A stretch of 64,000 nt of DNA. Origin: Desulfarculus sp. (GTDB lineage Bacteria > Desulfobacterota > Desulfarculia > Desulfarculales > Desulfarculaceae). The position numbers and the translations under genes were made by a program. The notes below the pieces were generated by a model. That model did not search any database, was not told where the DNA came from, and saw only the letters and a program-made list of their open reading frames with translations. The DNA lies in assembly GCA_016218705.1 (NCBI GenBank), contig JACRDC010000044.1, positions 17,348-81,347 of the forward strand. Reading direction: 5' to 3'. This document shows, piece by piece, positions 50,802 through 60,482 of the stretch. Positions within the stretch are counted from its first letter, which is position 1, and each line of letters begins with the position of its first letter.

Positions 50802-51592
50802 GTCTCTTGCTCCTCGGCTTGATCCTCGCGGTCCAGGGGCATGAAGTACAGGCGCAGGGTCCCCCAGGCGGGCGAGGTCCCGTCCGCCTCCGGCGCGCGC
50901 TGCTGGAAGACCCTGAGCAGGCCCAGGCGGGTCAGTTCCAGGATGGCCAGGAAGGTTACCACCAATTGGGCGCGCTGGCCCTGACCTTCGAAGCATTCCT
51001 CGAAGGTGATGGTCTGCCGGCTGCGCAGGGTTTCCAGGAGTTGGCCCATGCGCTCCTCCAGGGAAAGCTGGGCCGCGGGCAGGGTGAAGGCCAGTTGGCG
51101 GCCCTGCTGGGCCAGCATGCGGCGGAAGGCCTCGATCAAGTCAAACAGCCCCACGGCCACCACCTCGGCGCCCTGGGAGTCGGCCAGGGCCTGGCTGACC
51201 TCCTGCTTGCCGCCGCTGCGGCCGAAGACGTCCCGGTCCAGCCAGGGGCGCCCATCCAGGCGCGAGGCGGCCAGTTTGATGCGCTGGTGCTCCATGAGTT
51301 GGCCGATCAGGTCGGTGCGCGGGTCCTCGCCCTCCTCCTCGGTGGCGCTGGCCGCCAGGCTGGGCAACAGGGTGCGGCTCTTGATGTGGGCCAGGGTGGC
51401 GGCCATGACCAAGAAATCGCCGGCCAGGGAGATGTTCAGGTCGCGCATCAGGTCCAGGTACTCCAGGTACTGCTTGGTAATCAGCGCGATGGGTATGTCC
51501 TGGATGTCCACCTCGTTCTTGCGGATGAGGTGGAGGAGCAAGTCCAGCGGCCCCTCGAATATCTCCAGCTTGACGGCGACGTCCATGGCCAT
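50798..51592 (-). CDS. scpA: Segregation and condensation protein A
   Basis: The protein has 264 aa from the ATG at 51592 with AAGGA upstream. Kleisin N-terminus VKLEIFEGPLDLLLHLIRKNEVDIQDIPIA, then YLDLMRDLNISLAGDFLVMAATLAHIKSRTLLP. C-terminal winged helix includes VVTFLAILELTRLGLLRVFQ. Overlaps scpB by 4 nt. Bridges the SMC dimer. Confidence 0.93.
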   Translation of the reverse strand: MAMDVAVKLEIFEGPLDLLLHLIRKNEVDIQDIPIALITKQYLEYLDLMRDLNISLAGDFLVMAATLAHIKSRTLLPSLAASATEEEGEDPRTDLIGQLMEHQRIKLAASRLDGRPWLDRDVFGRSGGKQEVSQALADSQGAEVVAVGLFDLIEAFRRMLAQQGRQLAFTLPAAQLSLEERMGQLLETLRSRQTITFEECFEGQGQRAQLVVTFLAILELTRLGLLRVFQQRAPEADGTSPAWGTLRLYFMPLDREDQAEEQET

Positions 51593-51597
51593 GGTCC

Positions 51598-52272
51598 TTA
51601 CAGGGGCAGTAGGAGGTCCATGAGTTCCCGGGCCGGCCAGACCACCAACAGGCCGATGAGGTCCGGGAAGGCCGGCACCACCCTGGGCAAAAAGATCAAG
51701 GCCAGGAGCAGGGCGAAGCCGTAGCGCTTCAGCTCCTGGTAGCGCATGGCCAGGCGCAGGGGCAACAGGCCCGTGACGATGCCCGAGCCGTCCAGGGGCG
51801 GCAGGGGCAGCAGGTTGAACATGGCCAGCACCAGGTTGACCTGCACGCCCAGGATGAACATCTGCCCCAGGTAGTAGACCGGCAAGGAGGGCTCGCGGAA
51901 CAGGCCGCCGGCCACCAGCCCGTGCAGGGCCAGGGCCAGCAGGCAGGCGGTAGCCAGGTTGGCCACCGGCCCGGCGGCCGAAACCCAGATGATGTCGCGC
52001 AGGGGGTTCTTGAGGTTGCGGTAGTCCACGGGCACCGGTTTGGCCCAGCCTATGCCGCTGCCTACCCAGGCGGTGATGAAGAAGACCAGGGTGCCGGCCA
52101 CGTCCAGGTGCTTGATGGGGTTCAAGGTTAGGCGCCCCTGCCGGCGGGCGGTGTCGTCGCCCCTGATCCAGGCCACCAGGGCGTGGGAGGCCTCGTGCAC
52201 GGTCAGCGCCAGCAGGATGGGCGGCGCCAAGAGCAGTATCTTGATCCCCAGGCCGATGAGGTAGCTGGTCAT
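51598..52272 (-). CDS. Site-2 protease-like M50 metalloprotease
   Basis: The protein has 224 aa, all-membrane. Zinc motif HEASH (HExxH) near 26-30 and a second motif NLLPLPPLDGS near 162-172. It starts inside the stop of the upstream gene (ATGA) and ends 5 bp before scpA. The family cleaves transmembrane substrates; its substrate here is unknown. Confidence 0.9.
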   Translation of the reverse strand: MTSYLIGLGIKILLLAPPILLALTVHEASHALVAWIRGDDTARRQGRLTLNPIKHLDVAGTLVFFITAWVGSGIGWAKPVPVDYRNLKNPLRDIIWVSAAGPVANLATACLLALALHGLVAGGLFREPSLPVYYLGQMFILGVQVNLVLAMFNLLPLPPLDGSGIVTGLLPLRLAMRYQELKRYGFALLLALIFLPRVVPAFPDLIGLLVVWPARELMDLLLPL

Positions 52273-54956
52273 GAGGCCTCGCTTTGGGCTTGCGCGCCAA
52301 ACTCGCGCGCCACCAGGGCGGTTTCGTCCTCCCTGGTCAGGGCCTCTTGGTCCAGGCGGGCGGCCAGGAGGCGGTCCAGAATCTGGCGGTAGATGGGGCC
52401 GGGGGCGAAACCCAGGGCCATGAGGTCGCCGCCGCCCAGGGAGGGGCGCACCTTGACCAGGCTGGTGAGGTACTGGCTCACCGCCTTCTTGGCCGCTGGC
52501 AGACTGGCCTTGCCCATGATGAGCAGCAGGTACTCGGGGCGCACGGGCTTGAGCATCTGGTAGATGACCGAGGCCGGCGTGGGCCCCCGCTGGAAGCGGT
52601 TGAGGGCCGTTAAAGCCAGGCCGCGCATCTCCACGATCTCCAGGCGCAGTTTGTCGGGCATGGACAGGCGCCGGCAAAAGGCCTCCAGCTCCTCGTCCTT
52701 CAAGGGATCGCACAGGCCCAGGAAGATCACCAGCCAGCGGCGCAAGGGGTGCTCCAGGAAGGAAAGATGGTACCAGGCCAGGGCTTGCTCCAATTCCTCC
52801 ATCAGGGCCAGGTCCTTGGGCTCCAGCTTGAGCTTGGCGTGGAACATCTCCAGGAGCCTGAGGTCGCGCAGGCGCCCCAGGCAGTCCACGGCCTTCTCCT
52901 CCTGGAGCATCTGTTGCAGCTCGCCAAACAGGCGCCGGCCGGACAGACGCCGGAAGGCGTCTATCTTGATGGCGTTCTTTATCAGCCCCTCGGTGAGCTT
53001 GCCGATGCGGAAGCCGAAGCGCTGCTCGAAGCGCACGGCCCTGAACACCCGCGTGGGGTCCTCCACGAAGGAGAGGTTGTGCAGCACCCGGATGGCCTTT
53101 TCCTTGATGTCGCGGCTGCCGTCGAAGAAGTCTATGAGGGTGCCGAAGCTGTCGGCGTTGAGCTTGACCGCCAGGGTGTTGATGGTGAAGTCGCGGCGGT
53201 AGAGGTCCAGCTTGATGGAGCTCATCTCCACCACCGGCAGGGCCGCCGGCGACTGGTAGTACTCCAGGCGGGCGGTGGCCACGTCCATTATCAGGCCGTC
53301 GCTGAAGATCAGCTTGGCGGTGTTGAACTTCTTGTGGGCGCGCACGCGCACGTCGCGGCGCTCCTGAGCCACGGCCCGGGCGAAGAGTATGCCGTCGCCC
53401 TCCACCACCACGTCCAGGTCCAAGTTGGAGCGGCGCAAAAACAGGTCGCGCACCGAGCCGCCCACCAGGTAGACGCTGTAGCCCAGGTCGTCGGCCAGGC
53501 GGCCCAATTGTAGCAAGGTATTTATCACCGGCCGTGGCAGGCGCTCGCGCAGAAGGCTGGTCACGTTTTTCTGGCGGGGGCCGGCGTTGGCGCTTAGCGC
53601 GTCGGCGCTGGGCTCGTTGATGACCGGGTGCTCGATGAGGGTGTTCAAGAGGTCGGTGCGGGTGATGACCCCCACCAGGCGCTCCTGGTCCATCACCGGC
53701 ACCAGGCGCTGGCGGCGGTCCACCACGGCCTGTTCCACGGCCGCCAGGTTGGCGTCCACGGCGATGGGCTGCACCCGCTGGTCCATGTACTCGCTGACCG
53801 GCAGGTTCTCCAGGCCGTGGTAGATGGCCTTTTCCACGGTCTGGCGGCTGATGATGCCCAGCACCGCCTCGCCGTTGACCACGGGCAGCACGTTGATGTT
53901 GTAGCGGGTCAGCTTGACGTGGGCCTCCTGGATGCTGGTGACCGGCTCCACGGTGATGACCGGGCTGGTCATGAGGTCGCGGGCGTGGCGGCTGGGGTTG
54001 ATGTGCGACTGCAAGGCGGTCATCAGCCGCTCGCGCGCCTCCACCAGGGTCAGGTCGCGCAGGGTGGCGCTGGCCGCCGTGGGGTGGCCGCCGCCGCCCA
54101 GGCTCTTGGCGATCTGTCCCACGTCCACCTGGGGCAGGCGCGAGCGGGCCACCAGGTAGACCCTCTCCTCCATGCGCGCCAGCACCAGGATGGCGTCCAG
54201 GTTGTCCATGTCCATGTAGCGGTGCACCAGCACCGCCAGCTCGGGCAGATAGCGGTCGCGGCTCACCTGGCAGATGACCAGCTCCACGCCGTTGACGATC
54301 ACCCGCTGGGCCTCGTGGATCAGGTCGTTCAGGAGGCCCACCTCGTCGGCGGTAAGCTCGCGGGTAATTAGCGAGGAGACCACGTTGAGGTTGGCCCCCT
54401 GGCCCACCAGCCAGGCCGCGGCCTCGAAGTCCTGGGGCGTGGTGGAGACGAAGGTGAAGTTGCCGGTGTCCTCGTAGATGCCCAGGGCCAGCAGGGTGGC
54501 CTCGTCCTCGTTGAGCTCCACGCCCTTTTGGCGCAGCAGGCGGGTGAGGATGGTCACCGTGGCCCCGGTGGGCTCCACCACCTGCATGGCGGCGTGCACG
54601 TCGGTGGGGCTGTCGGGGTGGTGGTCAAAGGCGTGAATCTCCACCAGGGGGTTGTCGGCCAGCTCGCCCAAGGGGCCGATGCGGTCCTTCTGGCGGGTGT
54701 CCACCAGGATCAGGCGGCGCACCCGGTCAAAGGGCAGGTTCTTGACCTTGACGAAGTTGTAGAAGTAGCAGGTGGACTCCACGAAGAAGTTGCGCAGGTT
54801 GCGCTCCTGGGCGCCCGGGAAGACCAGCATGGCCTCGGGGTAGAGCTTGGCCGCGGCCAGCATGCTGGCCAGGGCGTCGAAGTCGGCGTTGACGTGGGTG
54901 GTTATCACCTCCACGTCGCGGGGCCGGGGGGGATTGTGGCCGGGGTCGCGGGTCAT
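52269..54956 (-). CDS. DHH - CBS - polyA polymerase/CCA-adding nucleotidyltransferase fusion
   Basis: The protein has 895 aa. Residues 15-310: DHH/DHHA1 phosphoesterase (TTHVNADFDALASMLAAA, AFDHHPDSPTDVHA, GGGGHPTAASATLRD). Residues 320-450: two CBS domains (DLMTSPVITVEPVTSI, SEYMDQRVQPIAV). Residues 480-690: nucleotidyltransferase head (YLVGGSVRDLFL, LDLDVVVEGDG, RRDFTINTLAV), then RNA-binding neck. This arrangement is known from delta-proteobacteria and Aquifex-type tRNA nucleotidyltransferases. It probably adds CA/CCA to tRNA 3' ends; the DHH and CBS modules may regulate it or process nucleotides. Confidence 0.9.
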   Translation of the reverse strand: MTRDPGHNPPRPRDVEVITTHVNADFDALASMLAAAKLYPEAMLVFPGAQERNLRNFFVESTCYFYNFVKVKNLPFDRVRRLILVDTRQKDRIGPLGELADNPLVEIHAFDHHPDSPTDVHAAMQVVEPTGATVTILTRLLRQKGVELNEDEATLLALGIYEDTGNFTFVSTTPQDFEAAAWLVGQGANLNVVSSLITRELTADEVGLLNDLIHEAQRVIVNGVELVICQVSRDRYLPELAVLVHRYMDMDNLDAILVLARMEERVYLVARSRLPQVDVGQIAKSLGGGGHPTAASATLRDLTLVEARERLMTALQSHINPSRHARDLMTSPVITVEPVTSIQEAHVKLTRYNINVLPVVNGEAVLGIISRQTVEKAIYHGLENLPVSEYMDQRVQPIAVDANLAAVEQAVVDRRQRLVPVMDQERLVGVITRTDLLNTLIEHPVINEPSADALSANAGPRQKNVTSLLRERLPRPVINTLLQLGRLADDLGYSVYLVGGSVRDLFLRRSNLDLDVVVEGDGILFARAVAQERRDVRVRAHKKFNTAKLIFSDGLIMDVATARLEYYQSPAALPVVEMSSIKLDLYRRDFTINTLAVKLNADSFGTLIDFFDGSRDIKEKAIRVLHNLSFVEDPTRVFRAVRFEQRFGFRIGKLTEGLIKNAIKIDAFRRLSGRRLFGELQQMLQEEKAVDCLGRLRDLRLLEMFHAKLKLEPKDLALMEELEQALAWYHLSFLEHPLRRWLVIFLGLCDPLKDEELEAFCRRLSMPDKLRLEIVEMRGLALTALNRFQRGPTPASVIYQMLKPVRPEYLLLIMGKASLPAAKKAVSQYLTSLVKVRPSLGGGDLMALGFAPGPIYRQILDRLLAARLDQEALTREDETALVAREFGAQAQSEAS

Positions 54957-54971
54957 CAACAGGCCCCTTTT

Positions 54972-55889
54972 TTAGCCGCGCGGATGGTGCTCCCTGTGCA
55001 CCTGGCTTAGGCGCGCGCGGCTGACGTGGGTGTACACCTGGGTGGTGGCGATGTCGGCGTGCCCCAGCATGAGCTGCACGCTGCGCAGGTCGGCCCCGCC
55101 CTCCAGGAGGTGGGTGGCGAAGGTGTGGCGCAGGGTGTGGGGGGTCACCGTGGGAGGCAACCCGGCCAGCACGAAGTACTTGCGCAAAATCTTCCAAACC
55201 CCCATGCGGCTTAAGCGTCCGCCGCTTTTGTTCAAAAAGACCTCATCCCGCCGCCCCTGGCCCAGCAGGCGGGAGCGGGGGCCTTCCAGGTAGGCTCGCA
55301 GTTGGTCCAGGGCCTTCTGGTGCACGGGCACCAGGCGCTCCTTGGAGCCCTTGCCACGCACGCAGAGGAGGCCCACCTGGAACTGCGCGTCCCCTACCTC
55401 CAGGCCGATGGCCTCGCTGATGCGCAGGCCCGCCGCGTACATCAGCTCCAGCAGGGCCTGGTCGCGGACCCCCAGGTCGCTGTCGAGGTCGGGGGTGGCC
55501 AGCAGGCGCTCCACCTCCGGACGGCTGAGGAAGTGCGGCAGACCGCCTGGCAGGCCCGGGCCTTCCAGGGTGGCCAGGGGGTCGTCCTTGAGCAGGCCCT
55601 CCTGGTGCAGAAACTTGCACAGCCCGCGGGCCGCCGACAGCCGCCGCGCCCGGGTGCGCGCCGAGAGCCCCTGGCGCGAGGCCGAGGCCAGGTAGCCCAC
55701 CAGATGCAGTGCGTCCACCTGGGACCAGGCCGTGACCCCCTGCCGCGCCAGATAGGCGCTGACCTGGGCCAGGTCCAGGGCGTAAGCCTCCAGGGTGTTG
55801 GCCGCCAGGCCGCGCTCGGCGGCCAGATGGCCCAGATACAGGTCCACGTCCTGGTCCAGGCCCAAAGCCGCCGGCGGGCTAGAGGTCAT
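54972..55889 (-). CDS. xerD: Tyrosine recombinase XerD
   Basis: The protein has 305 aa. SAM-like N-domain ([23 protein letters not shown]). Catalytic Arg in [12 protein letters not shown] (near 155), Lys in [46 protein letters not shown] with the Tyr near 290. Unlike the phage integrases here it has the complete HxxR box. Housekeeping chromosome dimer resolution; overlaps the peptidase gene by 11 nt. Confidence 0.9.
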   Translation of the reverse strand: MTSSPPAALGLDQDVDLYLGHLAAERGLAANTLEAYALDLAQVSAYLARQGVTAWSQVDALHLVGYLASASRQGLSARTRARRLSAARGLCKFLHQEGLLKDDPLATLEGPGLPGGLPHFLSRPEVERLLATPDLDSDLGVRDQALLELMYAAGLRISEAIGLEVGDAQFQVGLLCVRGKGSKERLVPVHQKALDQLRAYLEGPRSRLLGQGRRDEVFLNKSGGRLSRMGVWKILRKYFVLAGLPPTVTPHTLRHTFATHLLEGGADLRSVQLMLGHADIATTQVYTHVSRARLSQVHREHHPRG

Positions 55890-56976
55890 AGAAGCGGTCC
55901 AGCCCGTTCAGCAACCGGCAGCCCGTGGGCTCCAGCACCACCATCTGCTCCAGGCGCACCCCACCCCAGCCGGGCAGATATATCCCGGGCTCGATGGTGA
56001 AGACCATGCCCGGTCGCAACACCTCCTGGGAGTTGGGTCCCAGGGAGGGGGCCTCGTGGGTGTAGAGCCCCACTCCGTGTCCCAGGGAATGGCCGAAGCG
56101 CGTCCCAAAGCCCGCCTCGGCGATCACCTCCCGGGCCAGGGCGTCGGCCTCCCCCCCGGTCATGCCCGGCCGTATACCCTGAAGGGCCTTAAGCTGGGCG
56201 CGGCGCGCCACGGCGTAGACCTGGCGGAACTGCTCGCCGGCCCGCTCCAGTCCTCCGGCCACCACGGTGCGCGAGATATCGCTCAGGTAGCCGCCCACCT
56301 GGGCGCCCACGTCGAAGATCACCGGCTCGCCGGCCTGGATCACCCGCTCGCCGGGCTCGGCGTGGGGCTCGGCGCCATTGGGGCCACTGGCCACGATTGG
56401 CGGGAAGGCCGGGCCCTCGCCGCCCTGGTCCTCCACGGCCCGCACCAGCTTGAGGGCCAACTGGCGCTCGCTCATGCCCACCAGGTCCTCGTCCAGCACC
56501 TGGTCCAGCACCCGCTCCATCAGGGCCAGGCTGGCGGTTATCTGTCGCAGCTCCTCGGGGTCCTTTTTGACCCGCAGGCCGGCCACCAGGCCCCGGGTGG
56601 GCTCCAGTTCCACCTCCGTGAGCGCGGCGGCCAGGCGCTGGTGCTGCTCCACCAGCAGGGCCTCTCCCTCGAAGCCCAGACGCTTGATCCCCAGTTGCCG
56701 CGCCAGGCCGGCCAGCTCCTGGGCCAGGCCCTGGCGGTAGATGCGCACCTCATAATAGGTGGCCTGCTCCTGGGCCGTGAGCTGGTAGCGGAAGTCGGTC
56801 AAAAGCAGGGCGTCGCGCGGGGTGACCAGCAGGCAGCCGCTGGACTCGCCCAGTTGGCCGTCGGCCGGGGTGAAGCCCGACAGATAGCGCCGGTTGGCCG
56901 GCAGGCTCACCAAGAGACCGTCAAGCTTATGCTTGGCCAAGAGCCGGCGCAGCCTGGCCAGCCTCATCTTAATCAT
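55879..56976 (-). CDS. M24 family Xaa-Pro peptidase
   Basis: The protein has 365 aa; AGGAG upstream. N-terminal creatinase-like domain (LDGLLVSLPANRRYLSGFTPADG). C-terminal pita-bread domain with metal ligands in VIFDVGAQVGGYLSDISRT (two Asp), HSLGHGVGLYTHEAPSL (His), GMVFTIEPGIYLPGWGGVRLE (Glu, Glu). Cytosolic aminopeptidase releasing residues before proline. First gene of the leftward run down to tRNA-Val. Confidence 0.92.
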   Translation of the reverse strand: MIKMRLARLRRLLAKHKLDGLLVSLPANRRYLSGFTPADGQLGESSGCLLVTPRDALLLTDFRYQLTAQEQATYYEVRIYRQGLAQELAGLARQLGIKRLGFEGEALLVEQHQRLAAALTEVELEPTRGLVAGLRVKKDPEELRQITASLALMERVLDQVLDEDLVGMSERQLALKLVRAVEDQGGEGPAFPPIVASGPNGAEPHAEPGERVIQAGEPVIFDVGAQVGGYLSDISRTVVAGGLERAGEQFRQVYAVARRAQLKALQGIRPGMTGGEADALAREVIAEAGFGTRFGHSLGHGVGLYTHEAPSLGPNSQEVLRPGMVFTIEPGIYLPGWGGVRLEQMVVLEPTGCRLLNGLDRFYDL

Positions 56977-57546
56977 GGAGCGCTCCTAGTCCGCCTGACC
57001 GCGAGCAGGCCTGGGGCATGGTGCCCATGCCCGGGGCCGCCGGTGGGGGCCACCGGGAAAAACCAAGACTAAATATATCTTTATAGCATCGGGGCCTGCC
57101 CCTGGCAAGGCCGGGGCCGGGCTGAGCAGGCCTGGCTGTGGGGGCGCCGAGAGGCCTGGACAGGGGCGCTGGCTCATACCTTTTTAACAACAATCATACA
57201 GTATTATGTTGTTGACCCTTGATCCGGGTATCCTCTGGCCGGCGGGCTTTGGTTTTTGGCCGCCCAAGCCCCGTGTCCCGCTCTTAGCCCGGCCATTCCT
57301 AGGGTACCGGCAGGGGGCTACTATGATCCAACCAGGCAAAGAATACGGGATACCTGCGGCCCCTGCCCACGCCAGGGCGGAGAGTCCACCCCTCGCCGGC
57401 ACCCGCACCGGCAAAGCCAGTATGGCCGGGCGGCTCTAGCGGGACATAAAAAGAAACCGCTTAGGCTTTCTTGGGCCGCCTAAACGGCAAGGGTTGTGTC
57501 CAGGGGAAGCCTGCCGAAAAACTATACGTCTGAGCTGAAATGCGTA
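56977..57546. other. Long intergenic region holding repeat copy 1
   Basis: 570 bp without a convincing gene. A hairpin-rich, GC-rich stretch (57000-57175) precedes the 345-bp repeat (57185-57531). Reading frames here and in the other repeat copy are similar only because the DNA is repeated. Confidence 0.6.
57185..57531. repeat. 345-bp intergenic repeat, copy 1
   Basis: Closely similar over its whole length to 63656-64000 (mostly single substitutions, few indels). The plus strand can form stems, for example GCCGGC-ACCCGCA-CCGGC and AAGAAAcC-GCTTA-GGcTTTCTT. AT-rich start and end. It may be a structured RNA or a dispersed genomic element; no known class is recognised. Confidence 0.8.
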
Positions 57547-58032
57547 TCAGTCCTGGGCGGCCTCCACGGCCTTGGCCCCCAAGAGGCGGCAGAGCTCGGC
57601 GGGGTCTATCTCCACCAAAAAGCCGCGCTTGCCGCCGTTGATGAGTATGGCCGGCAGGGCCAGGACGCCGCGCTCCACGTACACCGGCAGGGGCCGCTTG
57701 GTGCCGAAGGGCGAAACGCCGCCCACCTGGTAGCCGGTGTGCCGGGTCACCGTGGCCTGGTCGCAGGGCATCACCTGCTTTACCCCCAGGATGCGGCCCA
57801 GGGCCTTGGTGGAGACCTGGCAATCGCCGTGCATGAGCATCAGGAGGGGGTTATGGCCCTCGTCTTCCAGCACCAGGGTCTTGATGACCCGGTGCTCGTC
57901 CACCTTGAGCTCGCGGGCGGCCACGGCGGTGCCGCCCTTGTCCTCGTAGGCGTAGGCACGGGGTATGAAGCTCACCCCCAGGGAGCGCAGGGCGCGCACC
58001 GCCGGGGTCATGGGTATCTTGTCCTTGGCCAC
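57547..58032 (-). CDS. ybaK: Cys-tRNA(Pro)/Cys-tRNA deacylase (YbaK/EbsC)
   Basis: The protein has 161 aa from a GTG at 58032 with GGGAGAGG upstream; a far longer frame exists but is GC-bias. Motifs: AVAARELKVDEHRVIKTLVLED, then a Lys-containing TKALGRILGVKQVMPCD, GYQVGGVSPFGTKRPLPVYV and NGGKRGFLVEIDP. Hydrolyses mischarged Cys-tRNA in trans. Confidence 0.9.
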   Translation of the reverse strand: MAKDKIPMTPAVRALRSLGVSFIPRAYAYEDKGGTAVAARELKVDEHRVIKTLVLEDEGHNPLLMLMHGDCQVSTKALGRILGVKQVMPCDQATVTRHTGYQVGGVSPFGTKRPLPVYVERGVLALPAILINGGKRGFLVEIDPAELCRLLGAKAVEAAQD

Positions 58033-58161
58033 GGCCCTCTCCCGCCAGATTAAGCGCCAGGTTGTGCCCGGCGCCCCGCCGAGCGGTGGCGAAACCCCGG
58101 CGCGCTTGGGGCTTAAGTTAGCGCATGGCCCGGCCGATAACAAGTACAGGAGGATGTTGCC

Positions 58162-58596
58162 ATGCGGGTGCAAGACCTGGCCCCCGGCCTCAAGCAGTTC
58201 TTCGAGGGCCTGAGCCCCCGGCAGACCCAGATCACGGGCTGGTCGCGCCTGCGCTGGGGCATGGGCGAGCGCGAGGTGGCCTACAACTTCCCCCAGGCCC
58301 AGGCCGACCCCGGCGACGCCAACCAGATGACCCTCCGCCCCGACCCGCCCCAGGACCTGAAATACTCCCTGAGCTTTAGATTTGGCGGCCCTGGCCGGCA
58401 ACTGGAGTCGGTTACCCTTTCCTTCGCCGGCAGCCGGGGGGTGGCCGACTTCGCGGCCATCAGCCAGGAGATCAGCGCCCGCCTGGGCGCTCCCCTGAGC
58501 CAGACCGAAACCAGCGCCACCTGGCAGCAGGACGGCGGCCAACTTACCCTGAGCAAGACCGCCCAGGGCGGCCTGGTGCTGAACGAGAGCGCTTGA
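58162..58596 (+). CDS. Hypothetical protein, 144 aa
   Basis: The ATG has AGGAGG 7 nt upstream. Beta-rich core (YSLSFRFGGPGRQLESVTLSFAG) and C-terminal strands; no signal peptide. Not recognised. Likely a genuine small cytosolic protein given the ribosome site. Confidence 0.6.
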   Translation: MRVQDLAPGLKQFFEGLSPRQTQITGWSRLRWGMGEREVAYNFPQAQADPGDANQMTLRPDPPQDLKYSLSFRFGGPGRQLESVTLSFAGSRGVADFAAISQEISARLGAPLSQTETSATWQQDGGQLTLSKTAQGGLVLNESA

Positions 58597-58742
58597 CCCG
58601 CCCACGCCTTTGCCCTCGGGGGCGCTTCCCGCCTTATCCTACGATTTTGGTTGGTACCAGCCGGGCTGATCGGATACAGTCTGGGCCAGGCCGCCGGCTG
58701 GCAAGACCCGGCGGCCCGTCATCAGCACGGGGGCGTGGCGCC

Positions 58743-59846
58743 ATGCGCATGAGCCTGGTCATCTACAGCATGAGCGGCGGCGGGGCCGAGCGGGTCATGA
58801 AACTGCTCTGCGACGCCTGGGCACAGGAGAGGCACGTCCTGACGCTCATCACCCTGGCCCAGGCCCAGGAGGACTTCTTCGTGGTGGACCCCCGGGTGAA
58901 AAGGGTGGGCCTGGGGCTCATGGCCGACTCGCCGGGGCTGGGGGCGGCCCTGACCAACAACCTGGCGCGCATCAAGGCCCTGCGCGGGGCGCTCCGGGAA
59001 TCCCGTCCCCAGGTCATCATCAGCTTCGGCGACGCCACCAACGTGCTGACCATCCTGGCCGCCCGGGGCCTGGGGGCGCCGGTGGTGGTCTGCGAGCACA
59101 CCGACCCCTATCACCACCAGGTGGGGCGGCTGTGGGCCTATTTGCGCCGCCTGGTCTATCCCTGGGCCGGGGCGGTGGTGGGGGTGAGCCCGGCGGCCAG
59201 CCAGTACGTGGCCCGTTTCGTGCGGCGCCGGCCGGTGCTTACCATCCCCAACCCCATCCAGCCGCCGCGCCCGGCCCCGGCCACCGATCTGCGGCCCTGG
59301 CCCCTGGGCCCCACGGTGATGGGCATGGGCCGCCTGCACCCCTCCAAGGGCTTTGATCTGCTCCTGGAGGCCTTCGCCAGGTGCGGCCCTGATATGGCCG
59401 CCTGGCGGCTGGTGATTTTGGGCGAGGGACCGGAGCGGCCCCGCCTGGAGGCCCAGGCCCTGCGGCTGGGCATTGCCCAGCGGGTGCACCTGCCGGGGCT
59501 GGTGGCCGACCCCCTGCCGCTTTTGAGCCAGGCCGAATTCTTCGTGATGCCCTCGCGCTACGAGGGCTTCCCCATGGCCCTGTGCGAGGCCATGAGCTGC
59601 GGCCTGGCCGTGGTGGCCAGCGACTGCTCGCCGGGGGTGCGCCAGATCGTCCGGCCGGGCGTGGATGGCCTCTTGGTGCCTCCCGGCGACGTGGAGTCCC
59701 TGAGCCAGGGCATGCTGTGGCTTATGCAGAACCCCGAGGGCCGCGCCCGCCTGGCCCGGCGCGCCCCAGATGTGGCCCAACGCTTCGGCCTCCAGCGGGT
59801 GCTGGACCAGTGGGCCGAGCTCTTCGGCCAACTGGGGCTATCCTGA
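58743..59846 (+). CDS. Glycosyltransferase, GT4-type
   Basis: The protein has 367 aa from the ATG at 58743 (upstream in-frame codons lack a ribosome site). GT-B fold: N-terminal YSMSGGGAERVMKLL nucleotide-side loop, VVVCEHTDPYHHQ, acceptor domain. C-terminal MGMGRLHPSKGFDLLLEAFA, LVILGEGPERPRLEA and the EX7E region PSRYEGFPMALCEAMSCGLAVVASD. Probably transfers a sugar in polysaccharide or LPS assembly; retaining mechanism by family. Confidence 0.88.
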   Translation: MRMSLVIYSMSGGGAERVMKLLCDAWAQERHVLTLITLAQAQEDFFVVDPRVKRVGLGLMADSPGLGAALTNNLARIKALRGALRESRPQVIISFGDATNVLTILAARGLGAPVVVCEHTDPYHHQVGRLWAYLRRLVYPWAGAVVGVSPAASQYVARFVRRRPVLTIPNPIQPPRPAPATDLRPWPLGPTVMGMGRLHPSKGFDLLLEAFARCGPDMAAWRLVILGEGPERPRLEAQALRLGIAQRVHLPGLVADPLPLLSQAEFFVMPSRYEGFPMALCEAMSCGLAVVASDCSPGVRQIVRPGVDGLLVPPGDVESLSQGMLWLMQNPEGRARLARRAPDVAQRFGLQRVLDQWAELFGQLGLS

Positions 59847-59936
59847 GCCAGCCGGCGCCAGCCTAGACGCCGCTTGCCAAGGCCCCTTCCCCCGCGCTAG
59901 GTTGGCTGTAGTACCCCGCTACCTCGGAGGTGGTCC

Positions 59937-60461
59937 ATGGGCCGCGCCGCCCTGTTGGTCATAGACATGCTGCACGACTTCCTGGACCCGGCCGGCGCCC
60001 TGTACTGCGGCGACCAGGCCGCGGCCATCATCCCCCGGGTGCGCCAGTTGCTTGAGGAGCACCGCCAGAAGGGCTCGCTGATAATCTTCGTGGCCGACAG
60101 CCACCCCCCCGACGACCTGGAGTTCAAGCTCTTCGCGCCCCACTGCCTGGAGGACAGCCCGGGTGCCCAGTTGCTGCCCGGCCTGGCGGCGCTGCCCGGC
60201 GAGCACCTGGTAAAGAAGCGCCGCTACAGCGCTTTTTACGGCACCGAGTTGGAGGACATCCTGCGCCGCCATCAGGTGAACGAGGCGCACCTGTGCGGGG
60301 TCTGCACCTCCATCTGCGTCATGGAGACCTGCTCGGACCTGCGCGACCGCGACCTCCACGCCGTGGTGCACCAAGAGGCCGTGGCCGACTTCGACCCCGA
60401 GGCCCACGCCTATGCCCTCAAGCGCATCCAGAACATCCTGGGAGGCGCTCTGGAGCCCTGA
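59937..60461 (+). CDS. Isochorismatase-family cysteine hydrolase
   Basis: The protein has 174 aa; GGAGG 8 nt upstream. Catalytic triad visible: Asp10 (LLVIDMLHDF), Lys near 95 (LVKKRRYSAFYGTELE), Cys near 125 (CGVCTSICVMETC). Nicotinamidase-like hydrolases belong here; substrate not determined. Confidence 0.87.
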   Translation: MGRAALLVIDMLHDFLDPAGALYCGDQAAAIIPRVRQLLEEHRQKGSLIIFVADSHPPDDLEFKLFAPHCLEDSPGAQLLPGLAALPGEHLVKKRRYSAFYGTELEDILRRHQVNEAHLCGVCTSICVMETCSDLRDRDLHAVVHQEAVADFDPEAHAYALKRIQNILGGALEP

Positions 60462-60482
60462 ACACCCGCGGGAGGGACCGTC

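Noticed and set aside
50798..52300. Single 500-aa protein ending in ScpA
   Set aside because: The first half is another-frame reading of the M50 protease gene; the ScpA ATG at 51592 has its own ribosome site.
57184..57414. Small minus-strand ORF also seen at 63643-63885
   Set aside because: Similarity follows from the DNA repeat; the termini differ by frame changes and there is no ribosome site, so coding is not supported.
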